From NCBI GenBank assembly GCA_016280345.1, contig JAEEGN010000169.1:1-9974 (forward strand): DNA of 9,974 nucleotides, given 5' to 3'. A program made the translations under genes and the position numbers. This document shows positions 4,313-9,974 of the stretch, piece by piece. The notes beneath the pieces are model-generated. The model was not told where the DNA came from and searched no databases. It worked only from the letters and a program-made list of their open reading frames with translations. The first letter of the stretch is position 1; each line of letters begins with the position of its first letter. The stretch is from Selenomonadaceae bacterium (GTDB lineage: Bacteria > Bacillota > Negativicutes > Selenomonadales > Selenomonadaceae).

Positions 4313-4347
4313 AAAAACAAGGTTTCCGCAGGTTCCGCGGGAGCCTT
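4313..4347 (-). terminator. probable terminator of the TetR-family gene
   Basis: On the minus strand AAGG and CCCGC pair with GCGG and CCTT across a 3x3 internal loop, and the structure is followed by GTTTTTAG. It lies about 100 bases after the regulator's stop codon. Confidence 0.5.
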
Positions 4348-4445
4348 TTCCGACGGGCAAAGCGCCGGACGGCCAGGCTCCCTCCCGGAGGAGGGACGGC
4401 AAGTCGGCGACCCGGGAAACAGTGGCCGGAAACATGACGTCCGCT

Positions 4446-5096
4446 TCAGTTTCCCGCGTCCTCTTTCTTCAGGGCGGCGCAGCCGCCGAGCAGGAAGCGG
4501 AGGATGGCGGTCTGGGCTTCGTACCAGGCGGCGTCTTTTTTCCAGGACATTTCCTGGTTGACGGCGAAGATGCCGGCGAAGAGCAGGCGGAAGAGGACGG
4601 CGGCTTCGCGCTCGGCCAGGCCGCATTGGCGCATGAGCAGCGGGACGAGGCGGGTTTTCTCGACGAGGTAGAGTTTGTCGGAGAGGTAGGCAGCGAGTTC
4701 GGGGTCTTTGAGCAGGGCGGCGTAGTGGGCGTCGTCGGCGAGGCGCTGGCAGGTGGGCAGCAGCGCTCCTACGCTGTCGAGCCGGGCGGGGTCGCCGTCG
4801 GCGGCTTCGAGACTTTCCAGCAGGGCGGCGAGGTCGGTATGGGGATCGCTGGGCCGGGGCCGGGCGAAGCGGATGGCTTCGGCGATGACTTCGTCGAGGA
4901 CGGCGCCCAGCTCTTCATAGTGGAGGTAGAAGGTGGCCCGGGTGATGCCGGCGGTCTTGCAGAGGAGGGTGACGTTGATCAGGTGGTAGGGGCGCTGGAA
5001 GAGCAGCGCCAGCAGGCTGTCCTTGATGGCGGCGCGGGTGGCGGCGATGCGGCGGTCGGGTTTGCGTTCCCTGGTTTGTTCCTGGGTTTCGGGCAT
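4446..5096 (-). CDS. TetR/AcrR-family transcriptional regulator
   Basis: A 216-residue cytoplasmic DNA-binding protein, a usual TetR-family length. The helix-turn-helix lies at about residues 17-62: RAAIKDSLLALLFQRPYHLI, then VTLLCKTAGITRATFYLHYE, with the characteristic ITRATFYxHY recognition helix. The remainder is an alpha-helical ligand and dimer domain that does not reveal the effector. A GGAGG lies 8 bases before ATG. It is divergent from the TRAP transporter genes, with 218 bases between starts. An imperfect palindrome overlaps its own -35, so it probably represses itself and may control the transporter. The family call is firm; the target and ligand are inference. Confidence 0.92.
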   Translation of the reverse strand: MPETQEQTRERKPDRRIAATRAAIKDSLLALLFQRPYHLINVTLLCKTAGITRATFYLHYEELGAVLDEVIAEAIRFARPRPSDPHTDLAALLESLEAADGDPARLDSVGALLPTCQRLADDAHYAALLKDPELAAYLSDKLYLVEKTRLVPLLMRQCGLAEREAAVLFRLLFAGIFAVNQEMSWKKDAAWYEAQTAILRFLLGGCAALKKEDAGN

Positions 5097-5132
5097 GGCG
5101 GGTTCCTCCGTTTCGATGGTGTTCTTTCCTAT

Positions 5133-5161
5133 AATATATACAATCTTTTACAAGGTGTCAA
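5133..5161 (-). promoter_or_regulatory. sigma-A promoter of the TetR-family gene
   Basis: On the minus strand the -35 is TTGACA (5156-5161), followed by a 17-base spacer and TATATT (5133-5138). The match to consensus and the spacing are very good. Confidence 0.8.
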
Positions 5162-5165
5162 GATT
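5142..5165. promoter_or_regulatory. candidate TetR-family operator
   Basis: AATCTTTTACA, spacer AGG, then TGTCAAGATT: an imperfect inverted repeat with outer arms AATCTT and AAGATT. It covers the -35 of the regulator's own promoter and lies about 50 bases upstream of the dctP -35. Binding by the divergent regulator is inferred. Confidence 0.55.
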
Positions 5166-5214
5166 CGGCCGGCTTTTTATGACGAGGGGGCGGGGGCAAA
5201 GTTGCGGCGGGATA

Positions 5215-5243
5215 TTGCCATCGGCGGCGGAGCGGAGTATAAT
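5215..5243 (+). promoter_or_regulatory. sigma-A promoter of dctP
   Basis: -35 TTGCCA (5215-5220), a 17-base spacer and -10 TATAAT (5238-5243). It predicts a start near 5250 and an untranslated leader of about 65 bases. Confidence 0.8.
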
Positions 5244-5314
5244 AGAAAAATATAGTGTGCCGCGTCCCCTGACGGTGCGCGGCGGTTTGCAGGAGTTTGA
5301 GGAGGGGTTTTTCG

Positions 5315-6361
5315 ATGCGCGGGATGTTCCGTGGGATTCAAGTGGTGTGTCTGGTGCTTTGCCTGGCGCTTCTGGCGGGCTGCGGCGGAGGCGGCAAGAG
5401 CTCCGGCGGCAGCGGCGCGCCGGCGGCGGGCCAGGGGGGCAAGGTGGATTTGAAGCTGGCGTATCATCTGCCGGTGGATCATCATTTGTCGAAGAGCGTG
5501 GAGCGGTTTGCCAAGAAGGTGGCGGAGAAGTCGAAGGGCAGCCTGACGGTGACGACGTACCCGGCGGGCCAGCTCTATACGGATAAGAGCATGAACGACG
5601 CGATCATGTCGGGGGGCCTCGATATGGGGCTGAATTCGACGGCGATGTGGACGACGGTGATTCCGGTGCTGAACGTGCTGGACGTGCCGTTCCTGCTGCC
5701 GACGTATGAGTCGGTGGGCAAGGCCATCGACGGCGGCCTGGGCAAGACGCTGTCGGCGGAGATGGAGAAGAAGGGCGTCTATCCTTTGATCTGGGCGGAT
5801 TACGGGTATATCCAGTTCTGCAACAATACGCGGCCGATCAAGACGCCGGCGGATTTCAAGGGCTTGCAGCTGCGCGGCTACGGCCAGATCCCGGCGGAGA
5901 CGATCAAGGCGCTGGGTGCGTCGCCGGTGACGATGGGCGCGGCGGAGGTCTATACGGCCATCCAGCGCGGGACGATTGACGGGCAGACTTCGGGCCAGAC
6001 GGCGATGTACAGCCGCAAGATGTACGAGGTGGCGAAGTATCTGACGGTGACGAATCACGCGTTCTGCGAGTTCGTGCTGGCGATGAACAAGGCGAAGTTC
6101 GACAGCCTTTCGCCGGAACAGAAGAAGGCGCTGGAGGAAGCGGCGAAGGAGACGCGCGACGAGATCCGCAAGGAGACGAAGGACGAGGACGCGGTTTCGC
6201 TGAAGAAGCTGAAGGAAAAGGGCATGGAGATCTACGAGGTGCCGGCGTCCGAGGTGAAGCTCTGGCAGGACGCGACGAAGAAGGTCCGGGAGGATTTCAT
6301 CCAGGCGAACGGCGAGATCGGCAAGCAGGCGGTGGAGGAGTGCCTGAAGGCGGGCAAGTGA
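5315..6361 (+). CDS. dctP: TRAP transporter substrate-binding lipoprotein (DctP family)
   Basis: A 348-residue extracytoplasmic solute-binding protein that captures an organic acid and hands it to the DctQM membrane complex. GGAGGGG lies 7 bases before the ATG at 5315; an upstream TTG at 5297 has no ribosome binding site. Residues 1-20 are a lipoprotein signal ending in LALLAGC, followed by a Gly/Ser-rich linker, so the protein is membrane-anchored as in Gram-positive-type or lipoprotein TRAP systems. The mature part has the DctP pattern: LKLAYHLPVDHHLSKSVERF, then YPAGQLYTDKSMNDAIMSGG, and LQLRGYGQIPAETIKALGAS with the conserved Arg that normally pairs with the substrate carboxylate. The substrate cannot be read; C4-dicarboxylates, other acids or sugar acids are possible. 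A terminator hairpin follows. Confidence 0.94.
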   Translation: MRGMFRGIQVVCLVLCLALLAGCGGGGKSSGGSGAPAAGQGGKVDLKLAYHLPVDHHLSKSVERFAKKVAEKSKGSLTVTTYPAGQLYTDKSMNDAIMSGGLDMGLNSTAMWTTVIPVLNVLDVPFLLPTYESVGKAIDGGLGKTLSAEMEKKGVYPLIWADYGYIQFCNNTRPIKTPADFKGLQLRGYGQIPAETIKALGASPVTMGAAEVYTAIQRGTIDGQTSGQTAMYSRKMYEVAKYLTVTNHAFCEFVLAMNKAKFDSLSPEQKKALEEAAKETRDEIRKETKDEDAVSLKKLKEKGMEIYEVPASEVKLWQDATKKVREDFIQANGEIGKQAVEECLKAGK

Positions 6362-6407
6362 GTTCCGGCCGCGGCTTTGGTTTCAAGTGGGTAAGCGGAA
6401 AAGAAAT

Positions 6408-6433
6408 GAGCCCGTTGACGCGGGCTCTTTTCT
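6408..6433 (+). terminator. intra-operon terminator or attenuator between dctP and dctQ
   Basis: GAGCCCG and CGGGCTC form a perfect 7-bp GC-rich stem with a 6-base loop, followed by TTTTCT. It lies 46 bases after dctP and 27 before dctQ. It probably lets part of the transcription through, giving more binding protein than membrane subunits. Confidence 0.75.
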
Positions 6434-6460
6434 GTCTTGAAGGATAAGGGGACGTGTCAG

Positions 6461-6991
6461 ATGGAGAAATGGATTGGTCGGTACAGCCGGGCGCTGGGCG
6501 CGGTGAGCCGGGCGGCGGCGGTGCTGGCGGGACTTTGCGTTCTGGCGACGGCGTTCATCGTGACGTATGAGATCGTGATGCGGGGGCTGTTCAACGCGCC
6601 GACGGAGTGGGTGCTGGAGATTTCGACGTATCTGATCATCGCGGCGGGGTTCCTGGGGATGGGGATTACGCTGCGCCGCCGGGCGCACGTGGCGGTGGAT
6701 TTCCTGACGGCGCGCTTTTCGGCTCCGGTGCGGCTGGGGCTGGAGGCGGTGACGACGCTGCTGTCGATCCTGCTGTTTTACGTGTTCCTGACGGAGAGCG
6801 TGGATTTCGTGCTGCTGTCGCTGTCGGTGAACAAGCTGTCGCCGTCGATCCTGCGCTTCCCGCTCTGGATTCCCCAGAGCGCGCTGGTGGTGGGGTCGGC
6901 GCTTCTGGAGCTGGAGCTGGTGCGCCAGTTCCTCGAGGACGTTCTCGCCCTGAAGAACCGGGGTTTTGAAGGAGGGCGGGACGAATGCTGA
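6461..6991 (+). CDS. dctQ: TRAP transporter small membrane subunit (DctQ family)
   Basis: A 176-residue integral membrane protein, typical for DctQ, which supports the large DctM subunit in the sodium- or proton-driven uptake complex. The ATG at 6461 has AAGGGG upstream; an in-frame TTG at 6437 lies against the terminator and is rejected. Four membrane segments are visible: about residues 14-40 (VLAGLCVLATAFIVTYEIVM), 48-70 (ISTYLIIAAGFLGMGITL), 85-112 (TTLLSILLFYVFLTESVDF) and 128-150. The last follows the family's FPLWIPQSALVVGS motif. The charged loop RRRAHVAVDFL after segment two is also typical. The end overlaps dctM by 7 bases (ATGCTGA), implying coupled translation. Confidence 0.93.
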   Translation: MEKWIGRYSRALGAVSRAAAVLAGLCVLATAFIVTYEIVMRGLFNAPTEWVLEISTYLIIAAGFLGMGITLRRRAHVAVDFLTARFSAPVRLGLEAVTTLLSILLFYVFLTESVDFVLLSLSVNKLSPSILRFPLWIPQSALVVGSALLELELVRQFLEDVLALKNRGFEGGRDEC

Positions 6992-8262
6992 TCGGCTTTT
7001 CCTTCCTGATCATCGCGCTGTTGCTGACGGGGATGCCGGTGGCTTTTGCGCTGATGTTTGCCGGCGTGCTGGGGATGCTGCTGTTCCTCGGCGGGCCGGC
7101 GGCGCTGACGCAGATTCCGGTCATCGCCTACAAGACGCTGGACGATTTCGTGCTGACGGCGGTGCCGCTCTATATCCTGATGAGCCAGGTGCTGCTGAAG
7201 GGCAAGGTGGGCAACGAGCTGTTCGAGCTCGGCAACAAGTGGCTGGGGCACCTGCCGGGGGGACTTGGCGTGGCGACGATTTTCGCCTGCGCGATTTTCG
7301 CCGCGATTTCCGGCTCCAGCGTGGCGACGGCGGTGACCATCGGTTCCATGGCCATCCCGGAGATGATGAAGCGCGGCTATCCGCGGGAGGCGGTGCTGGG
7401 CACGGTGGCGGCGGGCGGCACGCTGGGCATCCTGATTCCGCCGAGCATCCCGATGATTCTCTACGGCTCGATTACCGACGAGTCGGTGGGCAAGCTGTTC
7501 CTGTCGGGCATCGTGCCCGGCGTGCTGCTGACGTTGCTGTTTATCGCTTACGTGGTGTCCCGGGCGCGGCGCATGGAGCGGCAGGCGCCGGCGGCCTGGG
7601 AGGAGCGCTGGCGGGTGCTGCGGGAGAATTTCTGGGGGCTGCTGCTGCCGATCCTGGTGGTGGGCGGCATCTATACCGGCGTTTTCACGCCTACGGAGGC
7701 GGCGGCGGTGGGGACGGTTTACAGCCTCGTCATCACGTTCTTCGTCTATCGCAGCGTCACGCTGGCCGATATGCCGGAAATCCTCGAGGACACGGTGAAG
7801 ACGACGTCGATGATTTTCGCCATCATGATCGGCGCCATGCTGTTCGGCTTCATCCTGACGGTGCTGCAGGTGCCCCAGGGCATCATGCGTCTCGTCACCG
7901 AGGCCGACGTGAACCGCTGGGTGATCTTCCTCGGCATCAATCTGGTGCTTCTGGTGCTGGGCTGCGTGCTGGAGACGGTGTCCATCATCCTGATCACGCT
8001 GCCCATGCTCTATCCGGTGGTGAAGCATCTGGGCTTCGATCTGATCTGGTTCAACGTGGTGCTGCTGATCAATATGGAGCTGGCGCTGATTTCGCCGCCC
8101 ATCGGCATGAACCTTTTCGTCATCAAGGGCATCAGTCCCGACAGCAGTATCCAGCAGATCATCCGCGGCTCGCTGCCCTTCGCCGGGCTCATGGCCCTGG
8201 AGATCCTGCTGCTCTGCTTCGTACCGGAGCTGGCCACCTGGCTGCCCCGGGTGCTGAAGTGA
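6985..8262 (+). CDS. dctM: TRAP transporter large permease (DctM family)
   Basis: A 425-residue polytopic membrane protein, the usual length of a DctM large subunit, which forms the ion-coupled transport channel. The start overlaps dctQ and has GGAGG about 9 bases upstream. Family signatures are clear: FAAISGSSVATAVTIGSMAI near residue 110, EMMKRGYPREAVLGTVAAGG, GTLGILIPPSIPMILYGSIT near 150, an FTPTEAAAVG loop near 230, and LINMELALISPPIGMNLFVI near 370. About 12 hydrophobic segments can be counted. It completes a three-gene P-Q-M system with no fused or missing component. The stop is followed by a bidirectional terminator shared with the convergent mupG. Confidence 0.95.
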   Translation: MLIGFSFLIIALLLTGMPVAFALMFAGVLGMLLFLGGPAALTQIPVIAYKTLDDFVLTAVPLYILMSQVLLKGKVGNELFELGNKWLGHLPGGLGVATIFACAIFAAISGSSVATAVTIGSMAIPEMMKRGYPREAVLGTVAAGGTLGILIPPSIPMILYGSITDESVGKLFLSGIVPGVLLTLLFIAYVVSRARRMERQAPAAWEERWRVLRENFWGLLLPILVVGGIYTGVFTPTEAAAVGTVYSLVITFFVYRSVTLADMPEILEDTVKTTSMIFAIMIGAMLFGFILTVLQVPQGIMRLVTEADVNRWVIFLGINLVLLVLGCVLETVSIILITLPMLYPVVKHLGFDLIWFNVVLLINMELALISPPIGMNLFVIKGISPDSSIQQIIRGSLPFAGLMALEILLLCFVPELATWLPRVLK

Positions 8263-8282
8263 TACCGTCGAAAACCGCATGA

Positions 8283-8323
8283 AAAGAGCCGGCAGCCCCG
8301 GAAAAAGGGCGGCCGGCTTTTTT
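8283..8323. terminator. bidirectional terminator between dctM and mupG
   Basis: AGCCGGC (8287-8293) pairs with GCCGGCT (8312-8318), with an inner GCCC/GGGC helix. A T-run follows on the plus strand and TCTTTT on the minus strand, so it can serve both convergent transcripts. Confidence 0.8.
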
Positions 8324-8349
8324 GCGCGGTCGGGGAAGGGTTCAGCGCA

Positions 8350-9456
8350 TCAGTATTTATAGCGCAGATAGGCCATGTACTGCTCCACCCGGAAGCGGAA
8401 TTTGCGGCCCGGGGTGATGTAGGGGAGCAGGAAAAAGTCCTTTTCGGGGATGTTGGCCACCACGTTGACCCAGGGGTCGGCGGGCTGGGGGCGGCGGGTG
8501 ATCTGCAGCTCCCCGGCGTAGCGGGGGGAGTCGTCGTTGTCGAGGGTGACGGTGCCGAAGTGGCGGGGGATGATTTTCTCCGGCGGGATGGCCAGGCCCC
8601 GCTGCCTTACCCGGGCACGGCTTTCGCGGGCCCGGATGGCGTCCCGGGCTTCGTCGGGCCGGGCGGTGAATTCTTCCGACAGGAGTTCCCGCACGCCTTC
8701 GTTGCGGGTGATGAGCCGCAGGCGCAGGGTGACGCCTTCCCGGACTTTGACGAGGGCCGCGAGTTCTTCCTCCGAGGGCAGGGCGTCGCCGATGAAGATG
8801 GATTCCACGCCCACCGCCGCCAGGAAGCGGGCGGCGAAATCGACGCTCCATTCCCGCTGGTCCTCGAGCGTCGGCAGTCCCCGGAACATGGGGCCGCGCT
8901 TGCGGTTGCGCGAGGCCACGAAGGCGCCCACGGGGATATCATAGGCGGTCAGCAGGTCGTTCTGGCGGTGGAAGTAGGCTTCGCTGATGCCGGTGCCGGT
9001 TCGCGGGTAGAAGTTGTGCAGGGCCTCGATGTTCCGGAAATCGGTCCGCTCCCGTTCCATGGCGCGGAGGTCGGCGGCGGTGACAGCGGAGGCGTTGAGC
9101 TGGAGGCGCAGGCCGGTACCGCTGCGGCTGAGCCGGGCCACGTCTTCGGGGGCGAAGCCTTCGTCCAGGCGCAGCGACGTGATGCCCAGGGAGACGAGCT
9201 TCGCCGGCTCCAGGGCGTCGAGTCCCAGGAGTTCCATGGCGTCCGGCGCGGTGTCAGCGATGATTTCCATGCCGGCTTCCCGCGCTTCGGTGAGGAGCGT
9301 CCGGAGCTCGCCGGCGAATACGCGGCGGTCCGTCTCAGGGATGTGGAGCGAGGTGAAGAGCCGCGTCACGCCGTGACGGGCGGCGTCGCGGATCAGCTGC
9401 CGGTTCTCTTCCGGCGTGTTGTCCAGTCCGGGGTAGATAGAGATTCCGTAGCGCAT
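8350..9456 (-). CDS. mupG: 6-phospho-N-acetylmuramidase, MupG family (DUF871)
   Basis: A 368-residue cytoplasmic enzyme of the DUF871/MupG family. In characterised members it hydrolyses MurNAc-6-phosphate-GlcNAc disaccharide to MurNAc-6-phosphate and GlcNAc. The N-terminal TIM-barrel opens with RYGISIYPGL and has RLFTSLHIPE near residue 35, both hallmarks, followed by ITSLRLDEGF near 92-101 and LHNFYPRTGTGIS near 146. The C-terminal third is the small cyclophilin-like beta domain (RHFGTVTLDNDDSPRYAGEL). Length is near the family norm. AGGAGG inside the end of murQ lies 7 bases before ATG, and murQ's stop is only 2 bases upstream, so the two are one operon. MupG feeds MurQ directly. No frame damage is seen. 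Confidence 0.93.
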   Translation of the reverse strand: MRYGISIYPGLDNTPEENRQLIRDAARHGVTRLFTSLHIPETDRRVFAGELRTLLTEAREAGMEIIADTAPDAMELLGLDALEPAKLVSLGITSLRLDEGFAPEDVARLSRSGTGLRLQLNASAVTAADLRAMERERTDFRNIEALHNFYPRTGTGISEAYFHRQNDLLTAYDIPVGAFVASRNRKRGPMFRGLPTLEDQREWSVDFAARFLAAVGVESIFIGDALPSEEELAALVKVREGVTLRLRLITRNEGVRELLSEEFTARPDEARDAIRARESRARVRQRGLAIPPEKIIPRHFGTVTLDNDDSPRYAGELQITRRPQPADPWVNVVANIPEKDFFLLPYITPGRKFRFRVEQYMAYLRYKY

Positions 9457-9458
9457 GG

Positions 9459-9974
9459 TTATGCCTCCTTCGCGGGCGTTCGCCCGACGTCTTTCAACAC
9501 CTGTCCGAGACGGCCCCCGGCCGCCGCCAGCTTTTCCCGGGCCTCCGCCGCCGGCAGGCCGGAGAGCAGCAGGAAAATCGCCAGCTTGGCGCTGCCGTCG
9601 GCTTCTTTCAGGGCGGCGGCCGCCTGCTTCGCGCTCTGGCCGGTGACCTCGGCGACGATGCGCAGCGCCCGGGCCCGTAGTTTCTCATTGGTGGCCCTGA
9701 CGTCCACCATGTAATTGCCATAGACTTTGCCCAGCTTGATCATCACGCTGGTGGAGACCATGTTGAGGATCATCTTTTCGGCGGAGCCGGCCTTCATGCG
9801 GGTGGAACCGGTGACGACCTCCGGCCCCGGCAGCGCCGCCAAAGAGATGTCGGCGAAATCCGCGGCGGCCGGCTGCGGCGTGCAGGCCAGGGAAACCGTG
9901 GCGGCGCCCCGGGCCCGGGCGTGGCGCAGGGCCCCCAGCACGTAGGGCGTGCGCCCCGAGGCGGAGAGGCCGAA
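9459..9974 (-). CDS. murQ: N-acetylmuramic acid 6-phosphate etherase, C-terminal part (runs off window)
   Basis: The C-terminal 171 residues of MurQ, which is about 300 residues in full; the N-terminal part lies beyond the window edge. MurQ removes D-lactate from MurNAc-6-phosphate, giving GlcNAc-6-phosphate for recycling or energy. The partial frame opens FGLSASGRTPYVLGALRHAR, part of the SIS phosphosugar-binding domain, and contains the family signature EVVTGSTRMKAGSAEKMILN followed by MVSTSVMIKLGKVYGNYMVD. The C-terminus has the UBA-like helical domain (AAAALKEADGSAKLAIFLL). It stops 2 bases before mupG. Its promoter and start are outside the window. No regulator or phosphotransferase gene is visible here. 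Confidence 0.94.
   Translation of the reverse strand, partial: FGLSASGRTPYVLGALRHARARGAATVSLACTPQPAAADFADISLAALPGPEVVTGSTRMKAGSAEKMILNMVSTSVMIKLGKVYGNYMVDVRATNEKLRARALRIVAEVTGQSAKQAAAALKEADGSAKLAIFLLLSGLPAAEAREKLAAAGGRLGQVLKDVGRTPAKEA

Larger units (their letters stand above)
4146..4445. other. intergenic stretch between regulator gene and peptide island
   Basis: It holds repeat copy 3 and a second hairpin (4313-4347). I see no gene. Frames crossing it have no start signals and no protein pattern, and no island-type promoter is visible for the 3783-4145 gene. Confidence 0.5.

Noticed and set aside
4272..5255. 327-residue plus-strand ORF opposite the TetR-family gene
   Set aside because: Gly/Glu/Val-rich shadow of a gene with a recognisable helix-turn-helix on the other strand; it crosses the divergent promoter region.
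5177..6058. 293-residue minus-strand ORF opposite dctP
   Set aside because: Arg/His-rich shadow of the binding lipoprotein, with no family pattern.
6778..8280. 500-residue minus-strand ORF opposite dctM
   Set aside because: Exact antisense shadow of a clear TRAP permease; rich in His, Arg and Gln as expected from reverse reading of GC-rich membrane-protein codons; no start signals.
8560..9714. 384-residue plus-strand ORF opposite mupG and murQ
   Set aside because: Antisense shadow of two confidently identified enzymes; no ribosome binding site.

Overview
The window reads as a bacterial chromosome segment of moderately high GC, with sigma-A-type promoters, strong AGGAGG-type ribosome binding sites and many intrinsic terminators. 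That, plus a MurQ/MupG pair and a Nif11-leader peptide island, suggests a Firmicute, perhaps a Negativicute. This placement is an inference with modest confidence; no rRNA, tRNA or taxonomic marker gene is present.

Bases 1 to about 4150 are an accessory island of small genes, mostly on the minus strand. Many encode peptides with a leader ending in a double-glycine (VAGG/IAGG) export-cleavage signal. Three groups are visible. Group A (48-263, 345-560, 711-932, plus a broken copy at 625-726) has near-identical 64-residue Nif11-type leaders followed by cores of only 7-9 residues. Group B comprises a longer two-cysteine precursor (1011-1286) and a core-less Nif11 leader-like protein (2210-2368), the latter followed by a Sec-secreted protein (2386-2865). 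Group C has a short non-Nif11 leader and a large core: one intact copy (3783-4145) and a trail of decayed copies between about 2917 and 3525. A further 89-residue protein of unknown family (1723-1992) overlaps a possible 34-residue ORF by ATGA.

The island carries its own signals. Four promoters share AAAA(T/C)GTCC, a GTCC(T/C)T-like box and CGTAT(T/A)AT at 16-17 base spacing, in front of otherwise unrelated genes. A three-copy hairpin repeat with the loop ACGACGCG (ACAACGCG in one copy) on the minus strand terminates the minus-strand units. No maturation enzyme, peptidase-ABC exporter or immunity gene lies in the window, so any processing machinery must be elsewhere.

From about 4446 the window becomes conventional. 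A minus-strand TetR-family regulator (4446-5096) is divergent from a complete TRAP transporter (dctP 5315-6361, dctQ 6461-6991, dctM 6985-8262). The intergenic region holds a promoter for each direction and an imperfect palindrome suitable as a TetR operator. A terminator hairpin between dctP and dctQ could set a higher level of the binding lipoprotein. After a bidirectional terminator, mupG (8350-9456) and the C-terminal part of murQ (9459-9974, running off the window edge) form a minus-strand operon for catabolism or recycling of N-acetylmuramic-acid sugars of peptidoglycan.
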